Position numbers and translations under genes: made by a program. From the NCBI GenBank assembly GCA_944381295.1, contig CALWKP010000143.1, forward strand, positions 1 to 6,031: a stretch of DNA of 6,031 nucleotides. Reading direction: 5' to 3'. Below are positions 1-5,672 of the stretch, piece after piece. Under the pieces are notes generated by a model that made no database searches, was not told where the DNA came from, and saw only the letters and a program-made list of their open reading frames with translations. Every line of letters begins with the position of its first letter. The stretch's first letter is position 1. Source of the DNA: an uncultured Clostridia bacterium (lineage in GTDB: Bacteria; Bacillota; Clostridia; Oscillospirales; Acutalibacteraceae).

Positions 1-240
1 CCACACCCCCAAGGGCATACCGTTGCAGACGACGCTCCTGCGGAAGCAGCCCCAAATGGGCTCGCGCGGGGCCTCTGTGTCGTAGCTCACGCCGCTGCGC
101 AGGATCTCGGTGCCGTCCGAAAATGACGCCAGAATCAGCGCGTACATGGGCAGGATGCAAATGATGGAGAGGATAGCTGCAAAAATCACCAAAACAACGA
201 TACCGATCCGTTTCCTGCTTTTGATTCCCAAAGCACTCAT
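1..240 (-). CDS. Sugar ABC transporter permease, MalG-type (start only, runs off the window)
   Basis: This is the N-terminal 80 residues of the second inner-membrane permease of a carbohydrate importer. The ATG at 240-238 overlaps the stop of the upstream permease by four bases (ATGA), and AGGAGG lies just upstream inside that gene, so the start is secure. A short basic N-terminus (KSRKR) is followed by one hydrophobic segment at about residues 13-37 and then the sequence LASFSDGTEIL, typical of the loop after TM1 in MalG-family (CUT1) permeases. The EAA loop that would contact the ATPase lies outside the window. Oddly, residues from about 45 on (SGVSYDTEAPREPIWGC and onward) no longer resemble the expected family sequence to me, and the DNA of positions 1-115 is visibly richer in G+C than the rest. 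A frameshift or insertion inside the gene cannot be excluded. The permease call for the first 45 residues is good; intactness is unknown. Confidence 0.7.
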   Translation of the reverse strand, partial: MSALGIKSRKRIGIVVLVIFAAILSIICILPMYALILASFSDGTEILRSGVSYDTEAPREPIWGCFRRSVVCNGMPLGVW

Positions 241-1130
241 CCTTCATCCCTCCTGAACATCCCAAAGCTTCTCAGCTGTAAGAAGCTGGCGGTAAAGATG
301 ATGACCAGCAATACCACGCCGATCGCGTAAGAATAGCCCATATCGGCTTCCACAAAGCCTTTTTGATAGAGCAGGACGACCATGGTAAGTCCAATGTCGT
401 TGGGGGAAGTGGTGTTCCAGTAGACAAAACTTTCGGTAAACATGGAAAACCCGCCGTAGATCTGGATGGTAATGACATAAATCAGGATTGGTTTGATCTG
501 AGGGACAGTGATGTAAAAGAATTTTTTGAGGGAACTGGCGCCGTCGATTTCCGCGGCCTCCAGAAGCTCCGGCGATACATTTTGCAGAGCCGCGAGAAAA
601 TACAGCATGGTAGGGCCAATCCATCTCCACACGGTGAGCGAAACCATCGCCAGCATAGCAGTATGTTGATTTTCGCGCAGCCAATCGTGGGGTTCCATGC
701 CGAAACGGAGCAGGATCGAGTTGATGAACCCGGTATCCAGCCCGGAAAAGAACATGCGGAATACAATGCCTGCCACGATGACCGAGGTGAGGGAAGGGAC
801 GAACACACAGGCACGGAACAGTTTTTTACCAGGCATCATTTTGGTGTTGAGCATCAGCGCGATCAGCAGGGAAATCGGCACCAGAATAACGATGGCCCAA
901 AAAACATAGCGTGTGTTGTTCCAGATCGCGTTCAGAAAATGGCCGTCGGATAGCCGCTGGTAATTTTTGATGCCGATAAATTCCTGAACGCCTGGCTGGA
1001 ACTTGTAAAAGCTCATAAGAAAAGAATACACGATAGAGTAGAGGAAGAAAACCAGAAATACCAGAATAAAAGGAAAAATCATTACATAAGGGGCTGCTTT
1101 CTGGTTATAAAGCAATTTTTTCAGTTTCAT
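237..1130 (-). CDS. Sugar ABC transporter permease, MalF/UgpA-type
   Basis: A 297-residue inner-membrane permease of the CUT1 carbohydrate importer family. It begins with a basic cytoplasmic tail, then a first membrane span (about residues 13-39, rich in F, I, L, V), followed by the usual NFQ/IGIKNY-type loop and further spans. The ABC-coupling EAA motif is plain: EAAEIDGASSLKKFFYITVPQ at about residues 191-211. Family length is normally 290-310. I chose the ATG at 1130, because AAGGTG lies 6 bases upstream; a GTG 21 bases earlier (1151) would add seven residues but has no such site and overlaps a palindrome. The gene ends in a 4-bp overlap with the MalG-type permease, so the two are translationally coupled and should form the membrane heterodimer. 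The binding-protein gene immediately upstream is only a remnant, so the substrate cannot be inferred from it. The general MsmK/MalK-type ATPase is not in the window and is commonly encoded elsewhere. Confidence 0.93.
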   Translation of the reverse strand: MKLKKLLYNQKAAPYVMIFPFILVFLVFFLYSIVYSFLMSFYKFQPGVQEFIGIKNYQRLSDGHFLNAIWNNTRYVFWAIVILVPISLLIALMLNTKMMPGKKLFRACVFVPSLTSVIVAGIVFRMFFSGLDTGFINSILLRFGMEPHDWLRENQHTAMLAMVSLTVWRWIGPTMLYFLAALQNVSPELLEAAEIDGASSLKKFFYITVPQIKPILIYVITIQIYGGFSMFTESFVYWNTTSPNDIGLTMVVLLYQKGFVEADMGYSYAIGVVLLVIIFTASFLQLRSFGMFRRDEG

Positions 1131-1142
1131 AAAATTCACCTT
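1131..1142 (-). promoter_or_regulatory. Ribosome binding site deciding the permease start
   Basis: On the minus strand AAGGTG at 1142-1137 is followed by six bases and the ATG at 1130. This favours the ATG over the in-frame GTG at 1151. Confidence 0.7.
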
Positions 1143-1153
1143 TTCTAGCACAA

Positions 1154-1183
1154 CAGGGGTATAAGAAATTTCTTATACCCCTG
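1154..1183. repeat. Perfect 30-bp palindrome between binding-protein remnant and permease
   Basis: The two arms CAGGGGTATAAGAAA and TTTCTTATACCCCTG are exact reverse complements, each 15 bases, with no spacer. In RNA this would be a strong stem-loop. No T-run follows it on either strand, so it does not look like a simple terminator. Intercistronic hairpins between a binding-protein gene and its permeases are known to stabilise the upstream message and lower permease expression, and that is the likely role here. A dimeric-regulator operator is the alternative. Confidence 0.85.
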
Positions 1184-1184
1184 C

Positions 1185-1198
1185 TACCGAAATCGGTA
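1185..1198. repeat. Short inverted repeat next to the 30-bp palindrome
   Basis: TACCGA and TCGGTA are exact reverse complements separated by AA. The repeat lies two bases from the large palindrome and 12 bases after the stop codon of the binding-protein remnant. It could form a second, smaller stem in the same intercistronic RNA. Confidence 0.6.
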
Positions 1199-1210
1199 TG
1201 ACCGGATGAT

Positions 1211-1750
1211 TTATTGTGCGGCCAAGAGTTCCTGCTGAGCACTTTCCAAAGTCTGCTGGATATCCGCGCCGTTTTCCAGAACGGACGGCAAAACGGTAGT
1301 TGTCATGATGGTACAGGCTTTGGGGAAGTTCGGGAATACGTTTGTAAGCGGGACGTCGGTAACATTGGACAGTACTTCGCCGAACAAATCTTTCGTGAGG
1401 AAATATTCGGTAAAGGCACTTTCCTCTTTCAGAGCCTCGTCATCCCACACAGAGGACATCGGCGGGTCAAACGCCAGAGTATTCCAGAATTCGATGTTGG
1501 CTTCTTCGGTGAGCAGGCATTCTTCGACCAAATCCTTGCAAAGTTCCGGATATGCGGTGGTTCCGACAACGCAGGTACCTGTTCCGCCGGAAACACCGGT
1601 GCGCATGCCGCCCTCTTCCCAGGCTGGTACCAGGGTGAGCTGGATTTTTCCGGAAAGATCCGGCATGTAATTGGTGAAACGGCCCATATACCAAATGGGT
1701 TCAATAAAGGAGACACAGCCTCCGTTGTTCATAAAGCCATAATAAGATAA
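1211..1750 (-). pseudogene. Truncated sugar ABC solute-binding protein (C-terminal remnant)
   Basis: The frame ending in TAA at 1213-1211 encodes the C-terminal part of an extracellular sugar-binding lipoprotein (SBP_bac_1/CUT1 type). Recognisable stretches are PIWYMGRFTNYMPDL followed by GKIQLTLVPAWEEGG and GGTGTCVVG, the pattern of the second lobe and hinge of this family, then an acidic helical tail ending QQELLAAQ. Whole proteins have about 420-460 residues with a lipoprotein signal peptide; here only about 180 remain, with no signal peptide. Reading upstream, the frame meets a TGA at 1783-1781, and family-like sequence stops near SYYGFMNNGG (1747 downwards). An ATG at 1732 exists but has no ribosome binding site. 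I infer a non-functional remnant of the operon's own binding protein, produced by the deletion that also left a kinase-like fragment upstream. The 58 bases between it and the permease are normal for such an operon. Confidence 0.8.
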
Positions 1751-1850
1751 TGGGGATGAAACAAATGCAGGTAAAAGAAATCAAGAGACGGCTGGAAATA
1801 TTAATTTTTCGGAATACAGAGATCATTTTTCTGAGCAGTTTATTCAGCAT
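1701..1850 (-). pseudogene. Short ORF resembling the N-terminus of a YesM-type sensor histidine kinase, truncated
   Basis: A 49-codon ORF starts at ATG 1850-1848, ten bases after AAAGGA, and ends at TGA 1703-1701. Its first 39 residues (a basic MLNKLLRKMISVFRK start, then INISSRLLISFTCICFIPI and a hydrophobic end) have the layout of the first cytoplasmic stretch and TM1 of sensor kinases of the YesM family, where an S-x-L-L-I-S-F hydrophobic start and an IP before the periplasmic part are typical. From about residue 39 the reading crosses into DNA that encodes the binding-protein remnant in another frame, so the last ten residues are out-of-frame read-through. YesM/YesN pairs frequently precede the binding-protein and permease genes in clostridial sugar loci, which makes a deletion from kinase to binding protein a natural explanation. 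A genuine small membrane protein is less likely. The kinase assignment is from motif memory and is moderate. Confidence 0.5.
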
Positions 1851-1892
1851 GTTTCTCAATTCCTTTCAAAAAAACAACAGTTTATTGGGGAA

Positions 1893-1922
1893 ATTATAGC
1901 ATATTGTGTAAGAAACTGGCAA
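1893..1922 (-). promoter_or_regulatory. Strong sigma-A promoter for the truncated ABC operon
   Basis: On the minus strand TTGCCA (1922-1917) is followed by an 18-base spacer and a perfect TATAAT (1898-1893) preceded by TGC, an extended -10. Transcription would begin near 1886, giving a leader of about 36 bases to the kinase-like ATG at 1850. It is the only good promoter seen ahead of the binding-protein remnant and permeases, so it probably now drives the permeases. Confidence 0.75.
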
Positions 1923-1989
1923 TTTGTAAAACATATCTTAAGGAAATTTTTACCAGTATTCCAAGCAAAAATAAGGGATAAAACAACAA

Positions 1990-2030
1990 AAGAGCTTTTC
2001 CTCAGGACTAACGCCTGAGGAAAAGCTCTT
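1990..2030 (-). terminator. Rho-independent terminator of the UroD-like gene
   Basis: A perfect 17-bp stem pairs 1990-2006 with 2014-2030 around a 7-base loop (core arms GAGCTTTTCCTCAGG and CCTGAGGAAAAGCTC). On the minus strand it is followed by TTTTGTTGTTTT, a proper U-rich tail; the plus-strand side lacks one. It lies 46 bases past the stop codon of the UroD-like gene and separates that transcript from the truncated ABC operon. Confidence 0.92.
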
Positions 2031-2076
2031 AGAAGTACATCTCTTGAAATTGAAAAAAAAACGATAAGAAACTCCG

Positions 2077-3312
2077 TTATTCTCCCAGTTGTTCTTTCCG
2101 GAAATCCAAAGCGGCCTGGTAAATGGCAATAATTTTTTCCGGGGAAATGTCTGCAAGAATATTATGTACCTGGGTGAATACATAATTTCCACCATCTGCG
2201 AAAATTTCAATCAGTTCCCGTGTGTGGCGGTAAACCTCTTTAGGATCGTCAGTCGCGCTGACAAAGCCCTGCATATCCGCTCCGCCGCCCCAGAATACCA
2301 GATCTTTTCCGAATTCGCGTTTCAGTTCTTTCGGGTCCATCCCTTTGGCCGCAATCTGGACTGGATTCAAAATTTCCACACCTGCATCAATGAGATCCGG
2401 AATCAAATCGCGGATAGCCCCGCAGCTGTGCAGCGCTACCTTGACGTCCGGGGATTTCTTATGCACAAATTGATACAGCTTTTTCTGATAGGGCTTAATC
2501 ATTTCCCGGTACATCGACGGCGAAATCTGCGGCGCGATCTGTGTTCCGAGATCGTCTCCGCCAAAGATCGCAACATCAATGTATTTTGCGACACGATCCA
2601 GGATTTTTCCAAGGTTATCGCAATAGGCATCTGTCATTTTTTCCGCCCAATAGTGAACCATTTCCGGTTCCGCGGCCAGATTATAGTAAAACCCTTCAAA
2701 CCCGAAATCCTGCTGACCCTGTTCAAATACCGCGCACCCCACATGCAGAAGAATGGCTTTCTCTGTGGTCTCGTAGAGCCCTTTCGCCTGCGCTTCCAGA
2801 AAATCAAGCTCCTCTTCGGTGACCTGCGGCACAGTAAGCTTCTGCTTGAGCTCGTCGAGGTCCAATACCTCGCTGAGATAATAGCGAGTGGAGTCAAAAT
2901 ACAAACCTCCCGCCGGACATTTCGCAACCGTACAGCCATATCGCGGGTCAATCAGTTCTTCAGAGCCGTCAGCGTTGCGGACAGGCTGGAAATCATAAGG
3001 CAGCAGACAGGGGCTGCCGTCGGTCAACCGACCGGGTTTCCAGCGGTCCATGCGAATCCCGAACCCTGTGGACAGCGGCAGGCATTGATAAACGTCTCCG
3101 CCAAAGCGGTCAACAATCGCCGGTTCCGGAAGGGCAAGTTGCTGCATGATGTCGAACAGTTTGGTGGTATCCTCCGCATAGCCGAGGTAACGTTTCAAGC
3201 GGTTGTAAGCGGTCGCCGCAATACCGCTGGAACGATGCCCGCCGAAATCGATCGGGAGCATGTCGGGCGTCCTGTGGTTGATCACAGCCTGGATTCTTTC
3301 TCTGGAATTCAT
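2077..3312 (-). CDS. Uroporphyrinogen decarboxylase (UroD/MtaA) family protein, methyltransferase-like
   Basis: A 411-residue cytoplasmic protein of the UroD superfamily (COG0407 type). It opens with MNSRERIQAVINHRTPDMLPIDFGG, the start shared by the clostridial branch of this family, and carries AIFGGDDLGTQ (about 249-258), ISPSMYREMIKPY (263-275), VALHSCGAIRDLIPDLI (292-308) with the H295-x-C297 pair that binds zinc in methylcobamide:CoM methyltransferases, and EILNPVQ plus KDLVFWGGG in the barrel's last strands. True heme-pathway UroD is about 340-360 residues and lacks HxCG, so this is not a heme enzyme; family knowledge suggests corrinoid-dependent methyl transfer, but the substrate is unknown. 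AAAGGTG lies 9 bases before the ATG. The gene is a single transcription unit, with its own tandem promoters and a strong terminator. No corrinoid protein or partner methyltransferase is in the window. Family assignment is sure, function open. Confidence 0.92.
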   Translation of the reverse strand: MNSRERIQAVINHRTPDMLPIDFGGHRSSGIAATAYNRLKRYLGYAEDTTKLFDIMQQLALPEPAIVDRFGGDVYQCLPLSTGFGIRMDRWKPGRLTDGSPCLLPYDFQPVRNADGSEELIDPRYGCTVAKCPAGGLYFDSTRYYLSEVLDLDELKQKLTVPQVTEEELDFLEAQAKGLYETTEKAILLHVGCAVFEQGQQDFGFEGFYYNLAAEPEMVHYWAEKMTDAYCDNLGKILDRVAKYIDVAIFGGDDLGTQIAPQISPSMYREMIKPYQKKLYQFVHKKSPDVKVALHSCGAIRDLIPDLIDAGVEILNPVQIAAKGMDPKELKREFGKDLVFWGGGADMQGFVSATDDPKEVYRHTRELIEIFADGGNYVFTQVHNILADISPEKIIAIYQAALDFRKEQLGE

Positions 3313-3413
3313 AGGAAATCACACCTTTGAAATTTTGATAGGGATAGACGCCGGTTCCGGCTCGGGAAAATGTGTTGAAAAATAATTGTCCAAGCCGGGA
3401 AAACTTCGATAGT

Positions 3414-3442
3414 ATTGTACTATTTTTTTGTGGGAAGTACAA
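3414..3442 (-). promoter_or_regulatory. Proximal promoter of the UroD-like gene
   Basis: On the minus strand TTGTAC (3442-3437), a 17-base spacer and TACAAT (3419-3414) form a good sigma-A promoter about 100 bases ahead of the start codon. The -10 lies in the 12-mer TATTGTACTATT (plus strand, 3413-3424), which recurs at the dehydrogenase promoter. The -35 and -10 contain inverted GTAC half sites (TTGTAC and GTACAA on the plus strand, 16 bases apart), so they may double as an operator. Confidence 0.6.
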
Positions 3443-3465
3443 GGTGTTGCCGCGAGGATAAGAAG

Positions 3466-3495
3466 ATTATATAGAAGAATAAGAATATTGTACAA
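3466..3495 (-). promoter_or_regulatory. Distal promoter candidate of the UroD-like gene
   Basis: On the minus strand TTGTAC (3495-3490), an 18-base spacer and a perfect TATAAT (3471-3466). The -35 is part of the palindrome TTGTACAA at 3488-3495. It lies about 50 bases upstream of the proximal promoter and has the same -35 hexamer. Confidence 0.5.
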
Positions 3496-3520
3496 AGTTT
3501 CCCGGAAAAACTATAACAAA

Positions 3521-3690
3521 TCGGCGGAGCCCGGGAAATCGGCGGGCAAAGGGGCACCGCTGGCAGGAAAAGAGGTGCTTCCGCATGGACCAAAACGGCC
3601 GGGAACGGGAACCCTGGGGAGTGCAGATCCCCGGGCTCTGCGCATGGAGTCTCCAGGGGCGCGCAGCAGAGCAAAAACGCAATAGCAAAG
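3521..3690. other. GC-rich intergenic segment with dense secondary-structure potential, no gene recognised
   Basis: This stretch between the UroD-like promoter and the kduD terminator is much richer in G+C than its AT-rich flanks. Inverted repeats visible are GAGCCCGGG (3527-3535) with CCCGGGCTC (3630-3638), GCACC (3554 on) with GGTGC (3574 on), CCCTGGGGAG (3612-3621) with CTCCAGGGG (3651-3659, with a bulge), and GCTCTGCGC (3635-3643) with GCGCAGCAGAGC (3661-3672). The last two cross each other as a pseudoknot would. Reading frames through it lack ribosome binding sites and family-like sequence. It could be a small RNA, a leader, or a decayed or miniature repeat element; I cannot choose. Confidence 0.4.
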
Positions 3691-3717
3691 TGCACTAAAA
3701 TCGGAGACCATAACGGG

Positions 3718-3763
3718 AACCGGCCCCCAAAAAAGCTGTTTCAGCTTTCTCTGGGGGCCGGTT
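3718..3763 (-). terminator. Nested hairpin after kduD, probable terminator
   Basis: An outer 11-bp stem (AACCGGCCCCC at 3718-3728 with GGGGGCCGGTT at 3753-3763) encloses an inner 7-bp stem (AAAGCTG 3732-3738 with CAGCTTT 3742-3748) and a 3-base loop. It lies 54 bases after the kduD stop, the place where that operon should end. The long T-run is on the plus-strand side (TTTT then TGTTTTTT); on the minus strand only the inner stem is followed by TTT and the outer by TT. It may work in both directions or mainly stabilise the 3' end. Confidence 0.65.
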
Positions 3764-3817
3764 TTGCGCGTGTTTTTTGTAAGGGCTGTTTTGCCGGGCC
3801 CCGTTTCTTTGAAAATT

Positions 3818-4579
3818 TTACCGGGCGAGCCAGCCGCCGTCAACTGCCAGAGTATAGCCCTGTACATAATCCGCCGCACGGCTGCACAGGAATACCACAG
3901 CTCCGCCCAGGTCTTCCGGAGTCCCCCATCTTCCGGCGGGAATCCTGCCCAAAATCTCAGCGTTGCGCTGTGCGTCTTCGCGCAGTGCTTTGGTGTTGTT
4001 CGTTGCCATGTAGCCGGGAGCGATCCCATTAACGTTGATGCCGTATTTTGCCCATTCGTTGGCGAGCAGCCGGGTCAAACCCATGACTCCGCTCTTTGCA
4101 GAGGTGTAAGACGGCACGCGGATACCGCCCTGATAAGACAGCATGGAAGCAATGTTAACGATTTTTCCGCCGTTTCCCTGCGCGACAAATTCCTTTGCGA
4201 CGCGCTGGCTGAGGAAAAACAAGGTTTTCAGGTTGACATTCAAAACATCATCCCAGTCTTTTTCAGTGAAATTGATCGCATCTTCACGGCGGATAATGCC
4301 TGCATTATTTACAAGGATATCGATTTTACCGAATTCCTTTTTTGTGCCCTCAACAATCCGTTCAATGGGCTCCAGGGACACTAAGTCAGCGTTGATTTCC
4401 AGGAATTTACGGCCTGCAGCCTCTACTTTTTTCCGTGCTCCGTCACAGCTGCTGCGGGCAACACCGACAATATCCGCGCCAGCCTGCGCCAGTGCTTCGG
4501 CCATTCCTTCGCCAAGTCCTGTGGAAGCCCCAGTGACAATAGCGGTTTTTCCAGAAAGATGAAAAGAATCCAAAATCAT
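3818..4579 (-). CDS. kduD: 2-dehydro-3-deoxy-D-gluconate 5-dehydrogenase
   Basis: KduD is a cytoplasmic short-chain dehydrogenase that reduces 3-deoxy-D-glycero-2,5-hexodiulosonate with NADH to 2-keto-3-deoxygluconate, a step in catabolism of unsaturated uronates from pectin and related polymers. The protein has 253 residues, the exact length of the E. coli enzyme, and begins MILDSFHLSGKTAIVTGAS as KduD does. The dinucleotide motif TGASTGLG is at residues 16-23, NNAG at 91-94, the catalytic set N116, S145, Y158 and K162 is complete, and the family signatures IASMLSYQGGIRVPSYT, LANEWAKYGINVN, GYMATNNTKALR and the C-terminal GYTLAVDGGWLAR are all present. The start is fixed by GGAGG at 4591-4587. 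It is second in an operon, 12 bases after the zinc dehydrogenase. KduI, the isomerase that makes its substrate, is not in the window. The alternative reading, a related gluconate 5-dehydrogenase, is less likely. Confidence 0.93.
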   Translation of the reverse strand: MILDSFHLSGKTAIVTGASTGLGEGMAEALAQAGADIVGVARSSCDGARKKVEAAGRKFLEINADLVSLEPIERIVEGTKKEFGKIDILVNNAGIIRREDAINFTEKDWDDVLNVNLKTLFFLSQRVAKEFVAQGNGGKIVNIASMLSYQGGIRVPSYTSAKSGVMGLTRLLANEWAKYGINVNGIAPGYMATNNTKALREDAQRNAEILGRIPAGRWGTPEDLGGAVVFLCSRAADYVQGYTLAVDGGWLAR

Positions 4580-4586
4580 GGTGATT

Positions 4587-4591
4587 CCTCC
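4587..4591 (-). promoter_or_regulatory. Ribosome binding site of kduD
   Basis: GGAGG directly follows the stop codon of the dehydrogenase gene and stands seven bases before the kduD ATG. This tight arrangement supports co-translation from one message. Confidence 0.8.
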
Positions 4592-5605
4592 TTAAAAAGT
4601 AATGATAGTTTTGATGGTATCCGAGCTGTCAGCCAGGGTCTCTTCAAAGGCCTTCTGGATTTCTTCGACCGGATACTTGCGGGATACCATCCAATCCATA
4701 TGAAGTTTTCCGGCTTCCATCCACGATACAACGGTGGGGAATTTTCCGCAGTTCATCCGGGAACCGACCAGGGTAAGTTCCCGTTTGGTGATCTTGACCG
4801 GCGGGATTTGTGCGGGTTTGGCGTCAAAGCCGATCACGACAACACGTCCGAGCGGAGCGGCAAAATCGATGGCCTGGGACGTAAGTGGAGCAATTCCGAC
4901 AGCGTCCAAAATAATGTCCGCGCCGCCTGGGAATGCTTTTTCAATTTCTTCGCCAAGGTTCTGGGTCTTGCTGTTTACCGTGAAATCGGCGCCGAATTTT
5001 TTCGCGTAAGCCAGTTTTTTGTCTTCCACATCGGAAACCAGAACTTTCAACCCCATCCCTTTGGCAGCCTGGAGTACGGCAAGTCCGATGGTGCCGGAAC
5101 CAATGATAATCATCGTTTCACCGGCCTGTGCCTGAGAGCGGTCGAGAATATTGGCGGCAATGGAAAAGGGTTCTGCAAGAGCGGCGTCCTCAAAGGGGAT
5201 GCTATCAGAAATTTTGTAAAGTTTTTCCTCTTCCGTAACAATATAGTCCTGGAAACCGCCGTCCATCTGGACGCCAAAACATTTGACGTCAGCGCAGACA
5301 TTCTGATGTCCGGAACGGCAGGTTTTGCAAACGCCACAGGAGACGACCGGGTCAAAGACAACATGATCGCCTGGAGTAACGCGGGTCACCTCCGCGCCGA
5401 CGGCGCTGACGATGCCGGAGAGCTCATGCCCCATGACTCTGGGAAGCTGGACATCAGCACGTTCTCCGCGGAACACATGGAGATCGGTACCGCAGATACC
5501 CACGGCTTTCACCTGGACAAGGACCTGGTGAGACCCGGTAATTTCGGGGATCGCAGTTTCCACGACTTCGATTTTTTCGGGTGCAATTAATTTTGCGGAT
5601 CGCAA
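4592..5605 (-). CDS. Zinc-dependent medium-chain alcohol/sugar-acid dehydrogenase (LgoD/sorbitol dehydrogenase-like)
   Basis: A 337-residue cytoplasmic medium-chain dehydrogenase. Catalytic zinc ligands are visible in GICGTDLH (C38) and GHE (H60, E61); four structural-zinc cysteines are C90, C93, C96 and C104; E145 in ALAEPFSIA is the usual further ligand position. The Rossmann motif GSGTIG is at 169-174 and an aspartate (D192, in LVSDVEDKK) ends the second strand, predicting NAD rather than NADP. The C-terminal part (KRELTLVGSRMNCGKFP then a KYPVEEIQKAFE segment and IKTIITF) resembles E. coli LgoD (L-galactonate oxidoreductase) and L-gulonate/sorbitol dehydrogenases. The start is TTG at 5605: AAAGGGG lies eight bases upstream and alignment of the N-terminus (RSAKLIAPEKIEV) fits; the only nearby ATG is out of frame. 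It is first in the operon with kduD, so a substrate in hexonate or uronate catabolism is likely, but which one cannot be read from sequence. Confidence 0.9.
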   Translation of the reverse strand: MRSAKLIAPEKIEVVETAIPEITGSHQVLVQVKAVGICGTDLHVFRGERADVQLPRVMGHELSGIVSAVGAEVTRVTPGDHVVFDPVVSCGVCKTCRSGHQNVCADVKCFGVQMDGGFQDYIVTEEEKLYKISDSIPFEDAALAEPFSIAANILDRSQAQAGETMIIIGSGTIGLAVLQAAKGMGLKVLVSDVEDKKLAYAKKFGADFTVNSKTQNLGEEIEKAFPGGADIILDAVGIAPLTSQAIDFAAPLGRVVVIGFDAKPAQIPPVKITKRELTLVGSRMNCGKFPTVVSWMEAGKLHMDWMVSRKYPVEEIQKAFEETLADSSDTIKTIITF

Positions 5606-5620
5606 GGATAAGACCCCTTT
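5606..5620 (-). promoter_or_regulatory. Ribosome binding site fixing a TTG start
   Basis: AAAGGGG at 5620-5614 is followed by eight bases and TTG at 5605-5603. An ATG at about 5634 is in another frame, so the weak TTG start is the best supported and probably limits translation of the operon's first gene. Confidence 0.75.
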
Positions 5621-5672
5621 CCAAAAAATTTCATAGTTTTTTCAGAAGGTCCATTTTTACTAGGACAGAATT

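Noticed and set aside
1131..1151. GTG at 1151 as the start of the first permease
   Set aside because: It lacks a ribosome binding site and lies beside the 30-bp palindrome, while the ATG at 1130 has AAGGTG at the right distance.
2077..3312. The UroD-like gene as a heme-pathway hemE
   Set aside because: It is longer than hemE, has the HxCG zinc pair of the methyltransferase branch, and stands alone among sugar genes rather than heme genes.
2089..3330. A 413-codon open frame on the plus strand
   Set aside because: It lies exactly antisense to the UroD-like gene, its translation has no recognisable family pattern, and it has no convincing ribosome binding site. It is a by-product of the codon bias of the real gene.
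3420..3695. A 91-codon minus-strand frame whose start (HFAIAFLLCCAPLETPCAEP) looks like a signal peptide
   Set aside because: It would begin at GTG without a ribosome binding site, its later part runs through the predicted UroD-like promoters, and the sequence after the hydrophobic start is proline-rich and unlike any family I know. Chance reading of GC-rich DNA is more likely.
4559..5590. A 343-codon open frame on the plus strand
   Set aside because: Antisense to the zinc dehydrogenase, whose zinc ligands and Rossmann motif are all intact; the plus-strand translation is low-complexity and unrecognisable.
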